From positions 1-56,964 of the forward strand of contig DKPV01000021.1 in the NCBI GenBank assembly GCA_002471375.1: DNA of 56,964 bases, written 5' to 3'. The position numbers and the translations under genes are program-made. The notes beneath the pieces are model-generated. The model saw only the letters and a list, made by a program, of their open reading frames with translations. It was not told the origin of the DNA and searched no databases. This stretch comes from Flavobacteriales bacterium UBA7325 (GTDB taxonomy: Bacteria; Bacteroidota; Bacteroidia; Flavobacteriales_D; Crocinitomicaceae). Below are positions 7,265 to 16,507 of this stretch, piece by piece (within the stretch, counting starts at the first letter, position 1; every line of letters begins with the position of its first letter).

Positions 7265-9160
7265 ATGAAGCATTTCAAGGTTAAGATCCCACAGCACATC
7301 TTTAGTTTGCTCAAACGATTGGGAATTGTGCTACTTATGCTTCAGATTTCTAGATTGATTTTTTTTGCATACAATCAGTCTTCATTTCCTAATCCTGAAT
7401 TTTCAGATGTCCTGGTTGGTATTTGGTTTGACATCATCACGATTTGTCTGATTTTTCTTCCATATTCGGTCATCTACCTTATCCCTGTTAAATTTCGAGC
7501 TAATCGATGGTATAAGTTGGTCTTCAAATTGAGCTTTCATTTGTTCTCAGGCTTCATGCTCTTGTTAAATCTGATTGACACGGCATATTTTCCATATACC
7601 CTGAAACGCAGCAGTAGAGATCTAATTGACACAATATTTATTGGAAATGATGTCAACCAGCTATTTACAACCTTCTTATCGGAGAACATTCTTTTAATCG
7701 TACTATTTATATCTCTGATCGTCCTGACCGAATTTCTCTATCGAAAAACGACAGCGAAGAAAGAAGAACCGCATCCTAAGTTGCTAAATCTCAAACATAG
7801 TGGTTGGTTACTTTTCATCGGTGGACTTTTGGTTTTAGTTGGCCGTGGAGTCGGTCTTAAGCCAATTGGAATTCTCGATGCTGCAAATTATACTACAAAT
7901 GAAAATACGGCACTAATATTGAATACACCCTTCACGTTCTTAAAAACAATAGCGGTGACAGGCTTAGAGGAGAAAAACTTCTTCTCTCAGGAAAAAGAAA
8001 AAGAACTTTTCAATCCAATTCATAGCACCCAACCAGCCAACCTGCTGCCAGAGAAAACGAATGTGGTTGTCATTATCTTGGAGAGCTTCGGGTCAGAATT
8101 TGTCGGACCTGAGAATGGCAAAGTTTCTTACAGTCCATTCTTAGATTCACTCATGAATGAATCACTCTATTTCCCAAGAACGATTGCAAATGGAAAAAAA
8201 TCAATTGAGGCGTTACCCGCTATCATTGCCTCGCTTCCTTCTTGGACTAACGGCACCTATCTATCATCGCCTTATTCAGATAACACGATAAATTCGCTGC
8301 CAAGTATTCTAAAAGAGAATGGCTACAGTTCAGCATTTTTTCATGGTGCCACGAATGGATCCATGAGTTTCGACGGATTTGCCTCTGTGGCTGGATTTGA
8401 TTCATACTTCGGTAAAAATGAATATCCCAATCAGGCGCATTACGATGGGACATGGGGGATCACAGATGCATACTTTAATCCATGGGTTGCAAAGAAGATT
8501 ACCAAAATGAAAGAACCATTTTGTAGTGTTCTGTTTACAATATCTTCGCACCATCCATATATTACGCCAGATGAATTTAAAAAATTCACCACGGAAGGTC
8601 CTCAAGAAATTTGCGGCTCAATAAGCTATGGAGATTATGCGCTAAGACTCTTTTTTGAAGAAGCAAAGAAGCAGCCCTGGTACGATAATACGTTGTTTGT
8701 ATTCGTTGCAGATCACTCTCCAGCGTCGATCACACCGCTTTATAGTTCAAGGACTCATTTATTCAGGATCCCCCTCGCTTTTTATCACCCCAAAGGACTC
8801 ATTAAACCTGAAAACAATCCTAAGCTTGCACAACAATTAGACATTTTCCCAACAATTCTTGATTTAATTAACATCAAAAGTGATTATTATTCTTTTGGCA
8901 CTTCACTGCTCCAAAGCAGTGCTGGACAGGGGATAGCGCATCTTGATGGGAGTTATTATCATTTTGTTGGTGATTACATGACCACTTTTTCTTCCGATAA
9001 GGCACAAAAATTGTTTAACTTTACTAGGGACGAGGTAATCTATATAGATTCTTTGCGCTTTTACAAGAAGCATACTCAAGAAAATGAGTTAGTGCTAAAA
9101 GCAATGATTCAACGTTACAATAGAGACCTCATTACAAATAAGACTAGAGTTCAGAAATAA
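7265..9160 (+). CDS. LtaS/OpgB-type membrane sulfatase (phosphoglycerol or phosphoethanolamine transferase family)
   Basis: 631 residues: about five N-terminal membrane segments (roughly 15-35, 50-75, 90-110, 140-158 and 180-197) and an alkaline-phosphatase-fold domain from about 262. Catalytic features are ILESFGSEF with metal-ligand Glu273, ANGKKSIEALP with nucleophile candidate Ser313, and FVADHSP with Asp and His ligands. In Gram-negative bacteria such enzymes move glycerophosphate or phosphoethanolamine from a phospholipid to a periplasmic glycan, leaving diacylglycerol. The next gene, two bases on, is a diacylglycerol-kinase-like enzyme, which fits recycling of that product. The actual acceptor is unknown; LTA itself is not expected here. 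Confidence 0.85.
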   Translation: MKHFKVKIPQHIFSLLKRLGIVLLMLQISRLIFFAYNQSSFPNPEFSDVLVGIWFDIITICLIFLPYSVIYLIPVKFRANRWYKLVFKLSFHLFSGFMLLLNLIDTAYFPYTLKRSSRDLIDTIFIGNDVNQLFTTFLSENILLIVLFISLIVLTEFLYRKTTAKKEEPHPKLLNLKHSGWLLFIGGLLVLVGRGVGLKPIGILDAANYTTNENTALILNTPFTFLKTIAVTGLEEKNFFSQEKEKELFNPIHSTQPANLLPEKTNVVVIILESFGSEFVGPENGKVSYSPFLDSLMNESLYFPRTIANGKKSIEALPAIIASLPSWTNGTYLSSPYSDNTINSLPSILKENGYSSAFFHGATNGSMSFDGFASVAGFDSYFGKNEYPNQAHYDGTWGITDAYFNPWVAKKITKMKEPFCSVLFTISSHHPYITPDEFKKFTTEGPQEICGSISYGDYALRLFFEEAKKQPWYDNTLFVFVADHSPASITPLYSSRTHLFRIPLAFYHPKGLIKPENNPKLAQQLDIFPTILDLINIKSDYYSFGTSLLQSSAGQGIAHLDGSYYHFVGDYMTTFSSDKAQKLFNFTRDEVIYIDSLRFYKKHTQENELVLKAMIQRYNRDLITNKTRVQK

Positions 9161-9162
9161 GG

Positions 9163-10041
9163 ATGAAACAGAGTATAACATTTATTATCAACCCTAAATC
9201 AGGAGTCCATAAAAAAACGGACATTCCTGGCTTGATTGAGGACAACCTCGATCTAGCGCGGTTTGAATATGAAATCGTGTATACTGAATATAGAAAGCAT
9301 GCTATCAAATTAGCCAAAGCTGCATCCAAAAAAGGAATAGACATAGTTTGTGCGGTTGGTGGAGATGGATCTGTTCATGAAGTCGGAACTGCATTGATCG
9401 GAACAAAAACACACTTGGCTATTATTCCTGTTGGATCAGGCAATGGCTTGGCGCGACACTTAAAGATTCCTTTAGACGTGAAAGATGCCATACATTGCAT
9501 CAACGATAACGAATACATCCACATGGATACGGTTAAGGTGAATGAGAAGCGATTCTTAGGGGTTGGTGGATATGGTTTTGATGCAATTGTCGCCAAAGAA
9601 TTTGATACTGGATCAAAACGAGGATTGTGGGGATATATCCTAACTATCTTCCGTGAATTTTTCAAGTATAACCCATTGAATGTTTCCATCGATGTTGATG
9701 GTAAAGTGAAATCGTTACCGGTTGTATTGTGTACCGTTGCTAACTCATCCGAGTTTGGAAATGGCTTTACAATCTCACCTGAATCAGACGTTACAGATGG
9801 TGAGCTGGAGCTTTGTATATTAAAACCATTCTCAATTTGGTCAGCCCCATTAATCGCATTCAATTATTTCAGAAAGAAGCGTCAGAGTTCTAAATTCTCT
9901 GAAACAATCCCTTTTAAGAAGGCGAAAATAAAACTTACAAAGAAGATTGCGCATTACGATGGCGAACCCATTGATGTTCGCGAAGAGCTTATTGTGAGCG
10001 TTGTACCAAAAAGTCTTCATATCTTAGTCGGCAAAAAGTAA
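9163..10041 (+). CDS. Diacylglycerol kinase-family lipid kinase (YegS/BmrU type)
   Basis: 292 residues with the DAGK catalytic fold: INPKSG at the N-terminus, the nucleotide-binding GGDGSVHEVG near 66-75, PVGSGNGLARHL, and later GFDAIVAKEF and SDVTDGELELC. The C-terminal beta domain ends with HYDGEP. These enzymes phosphorylate diacylglycerol or a related lipid at the cytoplasmic face of the membrane. Placement directly behind a lipid headgroup transferase suggests salvage of diacylglycerol to phosphatidate; this is inference, since YegS-like enzymes differ in substrate. Confidence 0.88.
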   Translation: MKQSITFIINPKSGVHKKTDIPGLIEDNLDLARFEYEIVYTEYRKHAIKLAKAASKKGIDIVCAVGGDGSVHEVGTALIGTKTHLAIIPVGSGNGLARHLKIPLDVKDAIHCINDNEYIHMDTVKVNEKRFLGVGGYGFDAIVAKEFDTGSKRGLWGYILTIFREFFKYNPLNVSIDVDGKVKSLPVVLCTVANSSEFGNGFTISPESDVTDGELELCILKPFSIWSAPLIAFNYFRKKRQSSKFSETIPFKKAKIKLTKKIAHYDGEPIDVREELIVSVVPKSLHILVGKK

Positions 10042-10044
10042 TTC

Positions 10045-10500
10045 ATGTCTGATTTTCTAGAACCGAATCTTGAAATTTTCTTGTCGAAACTAGCCAATCT
10101 ATCCGAGGATAAAACTCCTTCATGGGGTTCAATGACAGCTCATCAAATGATTGAGCATCTATCAAATAGTATCGACTTATCTATGGGACTTATCGAAACC
10201 AAGTTAAGTATCCCAGAAGAAAATGTACCAAAAGCATTTGCCTTCCTTGAAACGGATGCACCAATGACGAGAGGAATTAAGGTGGCCTATGCTCCTGAAA
10301 ATCCTATTCTACGTACAGAGAATTATGAACTAGCTCTCGATGAATTTGCTATGAAATGGGTCGATTTTGAGGAATGCTACGCTAAGAATGAATCCGCAAA
10401 ACATTTACACCCTGTTTTTGGAAATTTAAATCATGAAAGTTGGCTACGAGTTCACTCGAAACACTTCACACACCACTTTGAGCAATTCGGAATTAGATAG
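10045..10500 (+). CDS. DinB-like / DUF1569-type protein
   Basis: 151 residues, no signal peptide. The start of the fold carries the PSWGSMTAHQMIEHLSNSID pattern, and the C-terminus has HPVFGNL and WLRVHSKHFTHHFEQFG, with histidines spaced like the three metal ligands of the four-helix DinB/YfiT superfamily. In this family helical bundles bind a divalent metal; some members are thiol transferases, most are uncharacterised. It lies three bases after the kinase gene in the same operon. I recognise the family but not a specific function. Confidence 0.7.
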   Translation: MSDFLEPNLEIFLSKLANLSEDKTPSWGSMTAHQMIEHLSNSIDLSMGLIETKLSIPEENVPKAFAFLETDAPMTRGIKVAYAPENPILRTENYELALDEFAMKWVDFEECYAKNESAKHLHPVFGNLNHESWLRVHSKHFTHHFEQFGIR

Positions 10501-10506
10501 TTAAGC

Positions 10507-10668
10507 ATGCACCCGATCATCCTCTACCCTATCTTTCCTGCCTTAATTATTGGAGTCTTGAATTGGCTCTATTGGCGTAAACGGGGGCACACGTCACCAA
10601 CTCAACTTGTATTAGGGATTGTTCTAGCCTATGTTGTAGGCTACTACTTATTGAAGACATTTTGGTAA
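10507..10668 (+). CDS. Small two-helix membrane protein (53 residues)
   Basis: An ATG six bases after the previous stop opens a 53-codon frame ending exactly where the EI24-like gene begins. It encodes two hydrophobic stretches (about residues 4-22, FPALIIGVLNW, and 33-49, LVLGIVLAYVVGYYLL) joined by a basic turn WRKRGH, so both termini are predicted periplasmic or outside. The tight fit between two genes, the membrane topology and the absence of any other use for this 168-bp interval support it as real. I do not recognise a family. Confidence 0.65.
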   Translation: MHPIILYPIFPALIIGVLNWLYWRKRGHTSPTQLVLGIVLAYVVGYYLLKTFW

Positions 10669-11427
10669 TTGACTGCGATTAAATACCATATCGATGCAAT
10701 AAGAATAACCTTTGAACAATTGTTTAAAGGGAACTTTTTACTCTTCTTTCTTCCAGGTATTATTGTCACCATCGCCTATCTAATTCAAAAGCTAACCGCG
10801 CTAAACATTCAAGACTCAGTGCAGCTTAATGAATCTGGAGCTTGGTATGGCTTCATAAAAGACTGGTTCAACTCTGGAGTTCGATTGTTCTTTAGCGTGT
10901 TTCATTTTTTTCTTGATCAAATCTACATTTTCATCGTACTAACGGCGCTGTCACCTTTTAATACGCGCCTAGGAGAAAAACTCGATGAAGAATTAACGGG
11001 AAATATTTCAGAATCGAGTTTCATTAGACTCATCTCAGACGTGATCAGAATGGTATTTGTCGTATTAATAGCACTCTTTTTACAGCTATTAATTGTAGGT
11101 TTCTATTCACTAATCGTATACACTTTTGGACTGCCCGAAGTAGTAAATACGGTCATTCACTTTATGATCCAAGCCTTCTTTTTTGGTTTTACATTTTATG
11201 ACTTTTGCCTAGAAAGGAATAAGCGAGGAGTGTTCTACACCTTAGGTTTTTCATTTTCAAGACCCCTAGCGATGGTTATCACAGGAAGTATTTTCTTAGG
11301 AATATATGCAATACCGTATGTCGGGATTATTTTAGCCCCTGTTCTATGCCTGATGATTTCAACAGTTGCTTACCTTTATTACACTCAAGCACTACCAACA
11401 ATAAATAATCTACAATCAAATGAGTAG
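10669..11427 (+). CDS. EI24/CysZ-like integral membrane protein
   Basis: 252 residues. The only sensible start is the TTG immediately after the preceding TAA, since no Met occurs before about residue 125. There are four or more hydrophobic helices (about 22-40, 70-92, 120-150, 205-240), and the segments ALSPFNTRLGEKLDEELTG and YYTQALP resemble the EI24 domain. In Bacteroidota such proteins are annotated EI24 domain-containing and have no established role; CysZ relatives move sulfate. The mutA ATG overlaps its last codons by 8 bp, so the two are translationally coupled. Confidence 0.7.
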   Translation: MTAIKYHIDAIRITFEQLFKGNFLLFFLPGIIVTIAYLIQKLTALNIQDSVQLNESGAWYGFIKDWFNSGVRLFFSVFHFFLDQIYIFIVLTALSPFNTRLGEKLDEELTGNISESSFIRLISDVIRMVFVVLIALFLQLLIVGFYSLIVYTFGLPEVVNTVIHFMIQAFFFGFTFYDFCLERNKRGVFYTLGFSFSRPLAMVITGSIFLGIYAIPYVGIILAPVLCLMISTVAYLYYTQALPTINNLQSNE

Positions 11428-12733
11428 TTTCTTTAAAGATTTTAATAAAGTATCCAAACAGGATTGGGCGGATAAAATTCATGCTGACCTTAGAGGAAAA
11501 GATCCATCTCTTCTTAAAACAGAGGATACAATCGAAGAACTTAACTTCAATTGTTTCTATCATGCAGAGGATCAAAAAAGAGACATAAGCAATTCCGCGC
11601 GAGGCATTCAGAGGAATAACAATAATTGGAACAATGGCGTTCACATAGAAATAGAATCGGAAGCAGGTGCTAACACTCAAGCATTAAAAGCTCTAATGAA
11701 TGGAGCAGATATGATTTGGTTTCGATCTACAAAAGGTAATACGAATTGGGAAGCAGTACTACAGAATATTAAAGTTGAATATATCAAACTTCAAATCTCA
11801 GCTAATAGTTTCGAAGATATAGCGATTATCAACAAACTGACGGACAATAGTAAAAACATACAATTTAACATGGACACCATGTCAGTAGGTGAGACAATTA
11901 TTTCTACCACGCTAAAAAACCAGAGCTACCTCCTAGTAAATGGTTTTTCCGTTCAACAGGCAGGAGCAACTACATGGCAAGAGATAGCCTATTGTTTGAA
12001 TGCTGGACATGAATACCTACTCCAGCTTATGGATTCGGGTTTAACAATCGATCAAGCGTGCGAATCTATATCCTTTCATGTTGGTGTCGGATCCAATTAT
12101 TTTTATGAAATAGCGAAAATTAGAGCGCTTAGAGATTTGTGGGCAAAAATTGTGAGAGCATACAATCCAGCGAACGATAAAACTTATTCTTTTTCAATTA
12201 CAGCTGTTATCGGACACACGAATAAATCATTGTCCGATCCACATACAAATTTATTGCGCCAAACGACGGAAAGTATGTCTGCACTTTCGGCGGGAGTTGA
12301 TAGCATAGTAGTATTACCTCATGACATGTACTCGGAAAGCGGAGCATCAGAATTGGCTCAAAGAATGGCATTGAATATCTCCCTAGTCTTACGAGAAGAG
12401 TCTTACTTCGGAATGGTAGTCGATCCTTTGGGAGGTAGTTACACGATAGAACAGCTCACCTCAATGATTGGAGAAAAGGCCTGGAACGAGTTTCAGCACC
12501 TCGAAAAAGAAGGCGGATTATTGAATCAAGATTGCCGATCAGCCTTTGCCGCACGACTTAATACAAAGCGAGAAGCTCGTATTAGTCAATTCATGAATAA
12601 TGAGCATATACTTATCGGGATAAATAAATTTATGAACCCTGCTGAGGAAAAGCTAGCATGGGCTAAGCTACCAAGTTATTTGGGCGTAGAAGCACTAAAC
12701 TTTGAGTCACTCTCTAAAATTGCATCCGTATGA
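11420..12733 (+). CDS. mutA: Methylmalonyl-CoA mutase small (beta) subunit
   Basis: 437 residues covering the mutase TIM-barrel region only. It parallels the large subunit in FSVQQAGATTWQEIAYCLNAG, HVGVGSNYFYEIAKIRALRDLWAKI, GGVDPLGGSY-like VVDPLGGSYTIEQLT, and a final ILIGINKFMNP. It lacks the C-terminal cobalamin-binding domain (no DxHxxG), as expected for the non-catalytic partner; it is short compared with actinobacterial subunits above 600 residues but normal for this phylum. It overlaps the EI24-like gene by 8 bp and the large-subunit gene by 4 bp, giving the classical heterodimer arrangement. Confidence 0.93.
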   Translation: MSSFFKDFNKVSKQDWADKIHADLRGKDPSLLKTEDTIEELNFNCFYHAEDQKRDISNSARGIQRNNNNWNNGVHIEIESEAGANTQALKALMNGADMIWFRSTKGNTNWEAVLQNIKVEYIKLQISANSFEDIAIINKLTDNSKNIQFNMDTMSVGETIISTTLKNQSYLLVNGFSVQQAGATTWQEIAYCLNAGHEYLLQLMDSGLTIDQACESISFHVGVGSNYFYEIAKIRALRDLWAKIVRAYNPANDKTYSFSITAVIGHTNKSLSDPHTNLLRQTTESMSALSAGVDSIVVLPHDMYSESGASELAQRMALNISLVLREESYFGMVVDPLGGSYTIEQLTSMIGEKAWNEFQHLEKEGGLLNQDCRSAFAARLNTKREARISQFMNNEHILIGINKFMNPAEEKLAWAKLPSYLGVEALNFESLSKIASV

Positions 12734-14868
12734 AAAGAATAGATTTTAATTCGATCCCTTTTGATGCTGAGTCTACCAATGAGTCGGGCATAGAGCAGAC
12801 AACTACCTGTACGACCGCAGATAAAATTGACCTGTCCAATTACTATTCTTCACAAGATATTGAAGGAGCTGAGCATATTGGTTTTGTTTCTGGTATAGCT
12901 CCATACTTAAGAGGCCCATATAGTTCAATGTATGCAATTCGCCCTTGGACAATTAGACAGTACGCGGGGTTCTCTACTGCTGAGGATTCGAATGCATTCT
13001 ATAGAAGAAATCTTGCCGCAGGACAGAAAGGATTATCAGTTGCATTTGATTTAGCAACTCACAGAGGATACGATTCGGATCACCAACGGGTTGAAGGAGA
13101 TGTAGGAAAAGCTGGGGTTGCGATAGATTCAATTTTAGATATGAAGATCCTCTTCGACCAAATACCATTGGATCAAATGTCTGTATCAATGACCATGAAT
13201 GGAGCCGTTGTTCCGATCATGGCGTTTTACATTATTGCTGCAGAAGAGCAAGGTGTAGATATGAAAGATCTCTCTGGAACTATCCAGAATGATATTTTGA
13301 AAGAGTTCATGGTAAGGAATACATACATCTATCCGCCATTACCTTCGATGAGAGTCATCTCAGATATCTTTGAGTTTACTTCACAGAAGATGCCTAAATT
13401 CAATTCGATATCTATTTCAGGATATCATATGCAAGAAGCAGGTGCTACGGCCACAATAGAGTTGGCATATACGCTTGCAGATGGTCTAGAGTATCTAAGA
13501 GCAGGGATAAATGCAGGGATGGAGGTAGATACATTCGCACCCAGATTGAGTTTCTTTTGGGCAATAGGAATGAATCACTATACCGAAGCTGCCAAAATGA
13601 GAGCAGGCAGAATTCTCTGGGCTAAAATCGTAAAACAGTTCAATCCAGAAAACGAAAAATCACTAGCATTAAGAACGCATTGCCAAACTTCAGGCTGGAG
13701 TTTAACCGAGCAAGATCCATTCAATAATGTTGCTAGAACATGTATAGAAGCACTGGCAGCTACGCTGGGTGGTACACAATCTCTTCATACAAATGCACTT
13801 GATGAAGCGATCGCATTACCAACTGATTTCTCCGCACGAATTGCTAGAAATACACAAATATATCTTCAGAATGAAATTGGAATTACGAATCATGTAGATC
13901 CACTAGGAGGAAGTTATTATGTCGAAAAGCTAACAGAAGAGCTTGTCGAAAAAGCTTGGGAGTTGATTGAGGAAGTTGAGGAGCTTGGCGGAATGGCAAA
14001 GGCAATCGAGACTGGCATTCCAAAAATGCGAATTGAAGAAGCTGCAGCCCGCAAGCAGGCAAGAATAGATTCAGATAAAGACATCATCGTTGGTGTAAAC
14101 CGATTTGTTCGTGACGAAGAGGATCAGATTGATATTCTGGAAGTCGATAACACTAAAGTGCGTGAATCTCAAGTCGCACGACTGAATAAACTTAAATCAG
14201 AAAGGGATCAAGTAAAAGTTGATGAATTACTCAAGGAACTCGAAGATTCAGGTAACTCAGGTGAAGGAAACATATTAGAGATAGCCGTTAGGTGTGCACG
14301 AGAACGTGCTACGCTTGGAGAAATATCTCTTGCATTAGAGAACTCATTCGGAAGATACCAAGCCACGATAAGAGCAATAAATGGCGTATATTCGTCTGAA
14401 TCAATGGGAGATGAAGATTTTAATACTGCTAAAGACCTCGCCGATCAATTCAGTAAGCTGGAAGGTCGTCGACCTAGAATTATGATCGCGAAAATGGGAC
14501 AAGATGGACATGATCGCGGAGCAAAAGTGATTGCTACTTCATTCGCTGACATCGGCTTTGATGTAGATATTGGACCGCTTTTCCAAACTCCTGAGGAAGC
14601 TGCTAAGCAAGCCGTAGAAAATGATGTACATATATTAGGAGTGTCTTCATTGGCAGCCGGGCATAAAACGCTAATTCCGAAAGTGATCACTGAATTAGAA
14701 AAACTCGGTCGTGGCGACATCATGGTGATCGCCGGTGGAGTAATACCTCAGCAAGATTATGATTTCCTATATGAAGCTGGTGTTTTTGGAGTTTTTGGAC
14801 CAGGTACAAAAATTTCTAAAGCTGCTCAGGACATCTTATCGCTGTTGATCAAAAGCTTTGATGAATAA
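12730..14868 (+). CDS. mutB: Methylmalonyl-CoA mutase large (alpha) subunit
   Basis: 712 residues. This AdoCbl-dependent enzyme interconverts succinyl-CoA and methylmalonyl-CoA, serving propionate, odd-chain fatty acid and branched amino acid metabolism. The N-terminal barrel includes PWTIRQYAGFSTAEDSNAFY and FDLATHRGYDSDHQR; SGYHMQEAGATATIELAYT follows. The C-terminal B12 domain has DGHDRG with lower-ligand His594, GVSSLAAGHK and IAGGVIP. All expected parts are intact. The ATG overlaps the mutA stop by 4 bp. A cobalamin adenosyltransferase at 37751 in the same window would make its cofactor. Confidence 0.97.
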   Translation: MKRIDFNSIPFDAESTNESGIEQTTTCTTADKIDLSNYYSSQDIEGAEHIGFVSGIAPYLRGPYSSMYAIRPWTIRQYAGFSTAEDSNAFYRRNLAAGQKGLSVAFDLATHRGYDSDHQRVEGDVGKAGVAIDSILDMKILFDQIPLDQMSVSMTMNGAVVPIMAFYIIAAEEQGVDMKDLSGTIQNDILKEFMVRNTYIYPPLPSMRVISDIFEFTSQKMPKFNSISISGYHMQEAGATATIELAYTLADGLEYLRAGINAGMEVDTFAPRLSFFWAIGMNHYTEAAKMRAGRILWAKIVKQFNPENEKSLALRTHCQTSGWSLTEQDPFNNVARTCIEALAATLGGTQSLHTNALDEAIALPTDFSARIARNTQIYLQNEIGITNHVDPLGGSYYVEKLTEELVEKAWELIEEVEELGGMAKAIETGIPKMRIEEAAARKQARIDSDKDIIVGVNRFVRDEEDQIDILEVDNTKVRESQVARLNKLKSERDQVKVDELLKELEDSGNSGEGNILEIAVRCARERATLGEISLALENSFGRYQATIRAINGVYSSESMGDEDFNTAKDLADQFSKLEGRRPRIMIAKMGQDGHDRGAKVIATSFADIGFDVDIGPLFQTPEEAAKQAVENDVHILGVSSLAAGHKTLIPKVITELEKLGRGDIMVIAGGVIPQQDYDFLYEAGVFGVFGPGTKISKAAQDILSLLIKSFDE

Positions 14869-14948
14869 AAATCTTTTAAATTTTCTATCTTTAAGGCAAA
14901 TTAAAGATTCGGCACAATATTTGAAATTGTATTAAAAAACAAACTGAC

Positions 14949-15701
14949 ATGAAACAATTTATAGCAATTTTCAGCTTTCTGACATTATCCTTGATGGCAC
15001 ACTCACAAGGACCTGATTACAAAGTTTTGAGAATATTATATGCTGATGGTAACTACGAAAAGCTAGTTCAACAAGCAGAAAAGTACACTTTGAAGGATAA
15101 AACGAAAAAAGATATCCCACCGTATTTTTGGCTTGCAAAGGGTTTATACAAAATTTCAATCTCAGGTACAGATGATCCTGATTTTAAGAATGCCTACAAA
15201 AGTGCAATCAAGTATCTTTCTAAAGGAATTAAATATGACTTGAAATACAATGATGGCGATATGGCAGTTGAAGAAGCTGAATTCGTTGGGGATTTTCAAA
15301 TGACGTTATATGAAACAATTGCAAATGAAATTGGAGCAGGTAGCTTTAAGCGTGCATCTGGGTGGGTAATTAAATATCAAAAATTATCTACGAATACTAT
15401 TGGCGCCAAATATATGATGGGTGCTTGCAAGTATAATGATGGAGATAAAACTACGGCTCGTGATTATTGGAGACAAGCAGATGCCGCTCTTGCAGAAATT
15501 GAATCTATTGATAATTACACGGAAGCGGACAGAAAGATGTTCATGGTAGGTGCTTTGCATTCTGCGAGAGCTCTGACAGATAGCCGTCAGGATTCTAAAG
15601 CAAAAACTTTATTAGGAAAAATCTCTCAGTGGTTTGAGGAGGATGAAGATTGGCAAGATTTGTACGATGAAATCGTAAACAAACCTAAAGAGTCTAACTA
15701 G
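14949..15701 (+). CDS. Secreted TPR-like helical protein
   Basis: 250 residues with a signal peptide ending MAHSQ at about residue 20. The rest is predicted all-helical with repeated pairs like ILYADGNYEKLVQQAEKY, FWLAKGLYKIS and KYMMGACKYNDGDKTTARDYW, which look like degenerate tetratricopeptide repeats. It should be periplasmic or lipid-face soluble and act as a scaffold, but no specific function is recognised. It is preceded by an 80-bp gap containing TATCTTTA at 14886 and followed by a strong terminator, so it is probably a single-gene unit. Confidence 0.7.
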   Translation: MKQFIAIFSFLTLSLMAHSQGPDYKVLRILYADGNYEKLVQQAEKYTLKDKTKKDIPPYFWLAKGLYKISISGTDDPDFKNAYKSAIKYLSKGIKYDLKYNDGDMAVEEAEFVGDFQMTLYETIANEIGAGSFKRASGWVIKYQKLSTNTIGAKYMMGACKYNDGDKTTARDYWRQADAALAEIESIDNYTEADRKMFMVGALHSARALTDSRQDSKAKTLLGKISQWFEEDEDWQDLYDEIVNKPKESN

Positions 15702-15717
15702 GACATTAAATAACTTT

Positions 15718-15755
15718 AAAGCTGTGCTTGAATCTTCAAGCGCAGCTTTTTTTTT
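15718..15755 (+). terminator. Strong intrinsic terminator
   Basis: Fifteen-base arms around a TC centre (AAAGCTGTGCTTGAA, with partner TTCAAGCGCAGCTTT) with one G-U pair, followed by nine T. It ends the TPR-like gene at 15701. It also shows that a reading-frame extension starting at 15724 is not part of the next gene. Confidence 0.92.
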
Positions 15756-15813
15756 GAACCAAATTTTGATTACGCTGTACAGATCTCCAAATCACAAGAA
15801 GAACAACAACACT

Positions 15814-16440
15814 ATGAAGTCAATACACACATCAATATTCAAAATCAGCTCTACCCTTTTTGCTCTGCTTGCCTTGAGCACTATTAGCATGGCTCAGGAC
15901 AGTGATTCTCCGTTTGTAAACTTTGACCAGTTTGAAGCTCTTGTTAAAGAAGTGAAAGAACACCGAAGCGAAAGGATGCTCCCGTTGGACCAATTCAATA
16001 AAGCAAGTCAAGAAGCAAACACTATCATACTAGATACCCGTTCTAAAGCGGCTTACGATGCGAAGCACATCAAAGGTGCAATCCATTTGAATTTCTCAGA
16101 TTTCACTCAGGCTAGTTTAGACGTATTAATAGAATCGAAGGAAACACGCATCCTAATTTATTGCAATAATAATATCGAAGAGAATCCACTCCTATTGGAA
16201 AACATTGAGGAATTTTTCCCCTCTAAAATGGCGGCTCCAGTCGAAATTCTTGAAATTGAAAGTGATGATAGAGGCGAACTAACTATTCCAGAACCTACTC
16301 TTACATTAGCATTAAATATTCCAACTTATATTAACCTATATGGCTATGGGTATAAGAACGTATACGAACTCAAAGACTTGGTGCTTGTAGATGATTCAAG
16401 AATTCAATTTGAAGGAACTTCCGTAGTTGCGAGTAATTAA
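15814..16440 (+). CDS. Periplasmic rhodanese-like domain protein
   Basis: Starting at the ATG at 15814 gives 208 residues with a signal peptide (about 1-28, ending SMAQ). A rhodanese fold follows: TIILDTRSKAAYDAKHIKGA and the active-site strand RILIYCNNNIEENP. The cysteine of the active loop is present, but the usual following arginine-containing loop is replaced by Asn and Glu, so sulfur transferase activity is uncertain. The C-terminal PTYINLYGYGYKNVYEL matches rhodanese closing elements. In Bacteroidota this type is an exported protein of unknown role. The upstream in-frame start at 15724 lies inside a terminator and is rejected. Confidence 0.8.
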   Translation: MKSIHTSIFKISSTLFALLALSTISMAQDSDSPFVNFDQFEALVKEVKEHRSERMLPLDQFNKASQEANTIILDTRSKAAYDAKHIKGAIHLNFSDFTQASLDVLIESKETRILIYCNNNIEENPLLLENIEEFFPSKMAAPVEILEIESDDRGELTIPEPTLTLALNIPTYINLYGYGYKNVYELKDLVLVDDSRIQFEGTSVVASN

Positions 16441-16464
16441 TTGTTAGAGAGTTTTTCTATATTT

Positions 16465-16490
16465 AAGGTGGATTGAGAAATCCACCTTTA
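16465..16490 (+). terminator. Hairpin, probable terminator after the rhodanese-like gene
   Basis: Perfect 10-bp arms AAGGTGGATT / AATCCACCTT with a GAGA tetraloop. The T-run after it is short (TTTATTCG), so termination may be partial. It lies 17 bp before the next start codon and could also act as a leader hairpin of that gene. Confidence 0.7.
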
Positions 16491-16507
16491 TTCGTTATAA
16501 CAATGAC

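Noticed and set aside
9375..9863. Long minus-strand frame inside the lipid kinase gene
   Set aside because: It lies wholly within a gene with clear family motifs on the other strand and has no domain of its own.
15724..15813. In-frame N-terminal extension of the rhodanese-like gene
   Set aside because: It begins inside a strong terminator and would place residues before the signal peptide.
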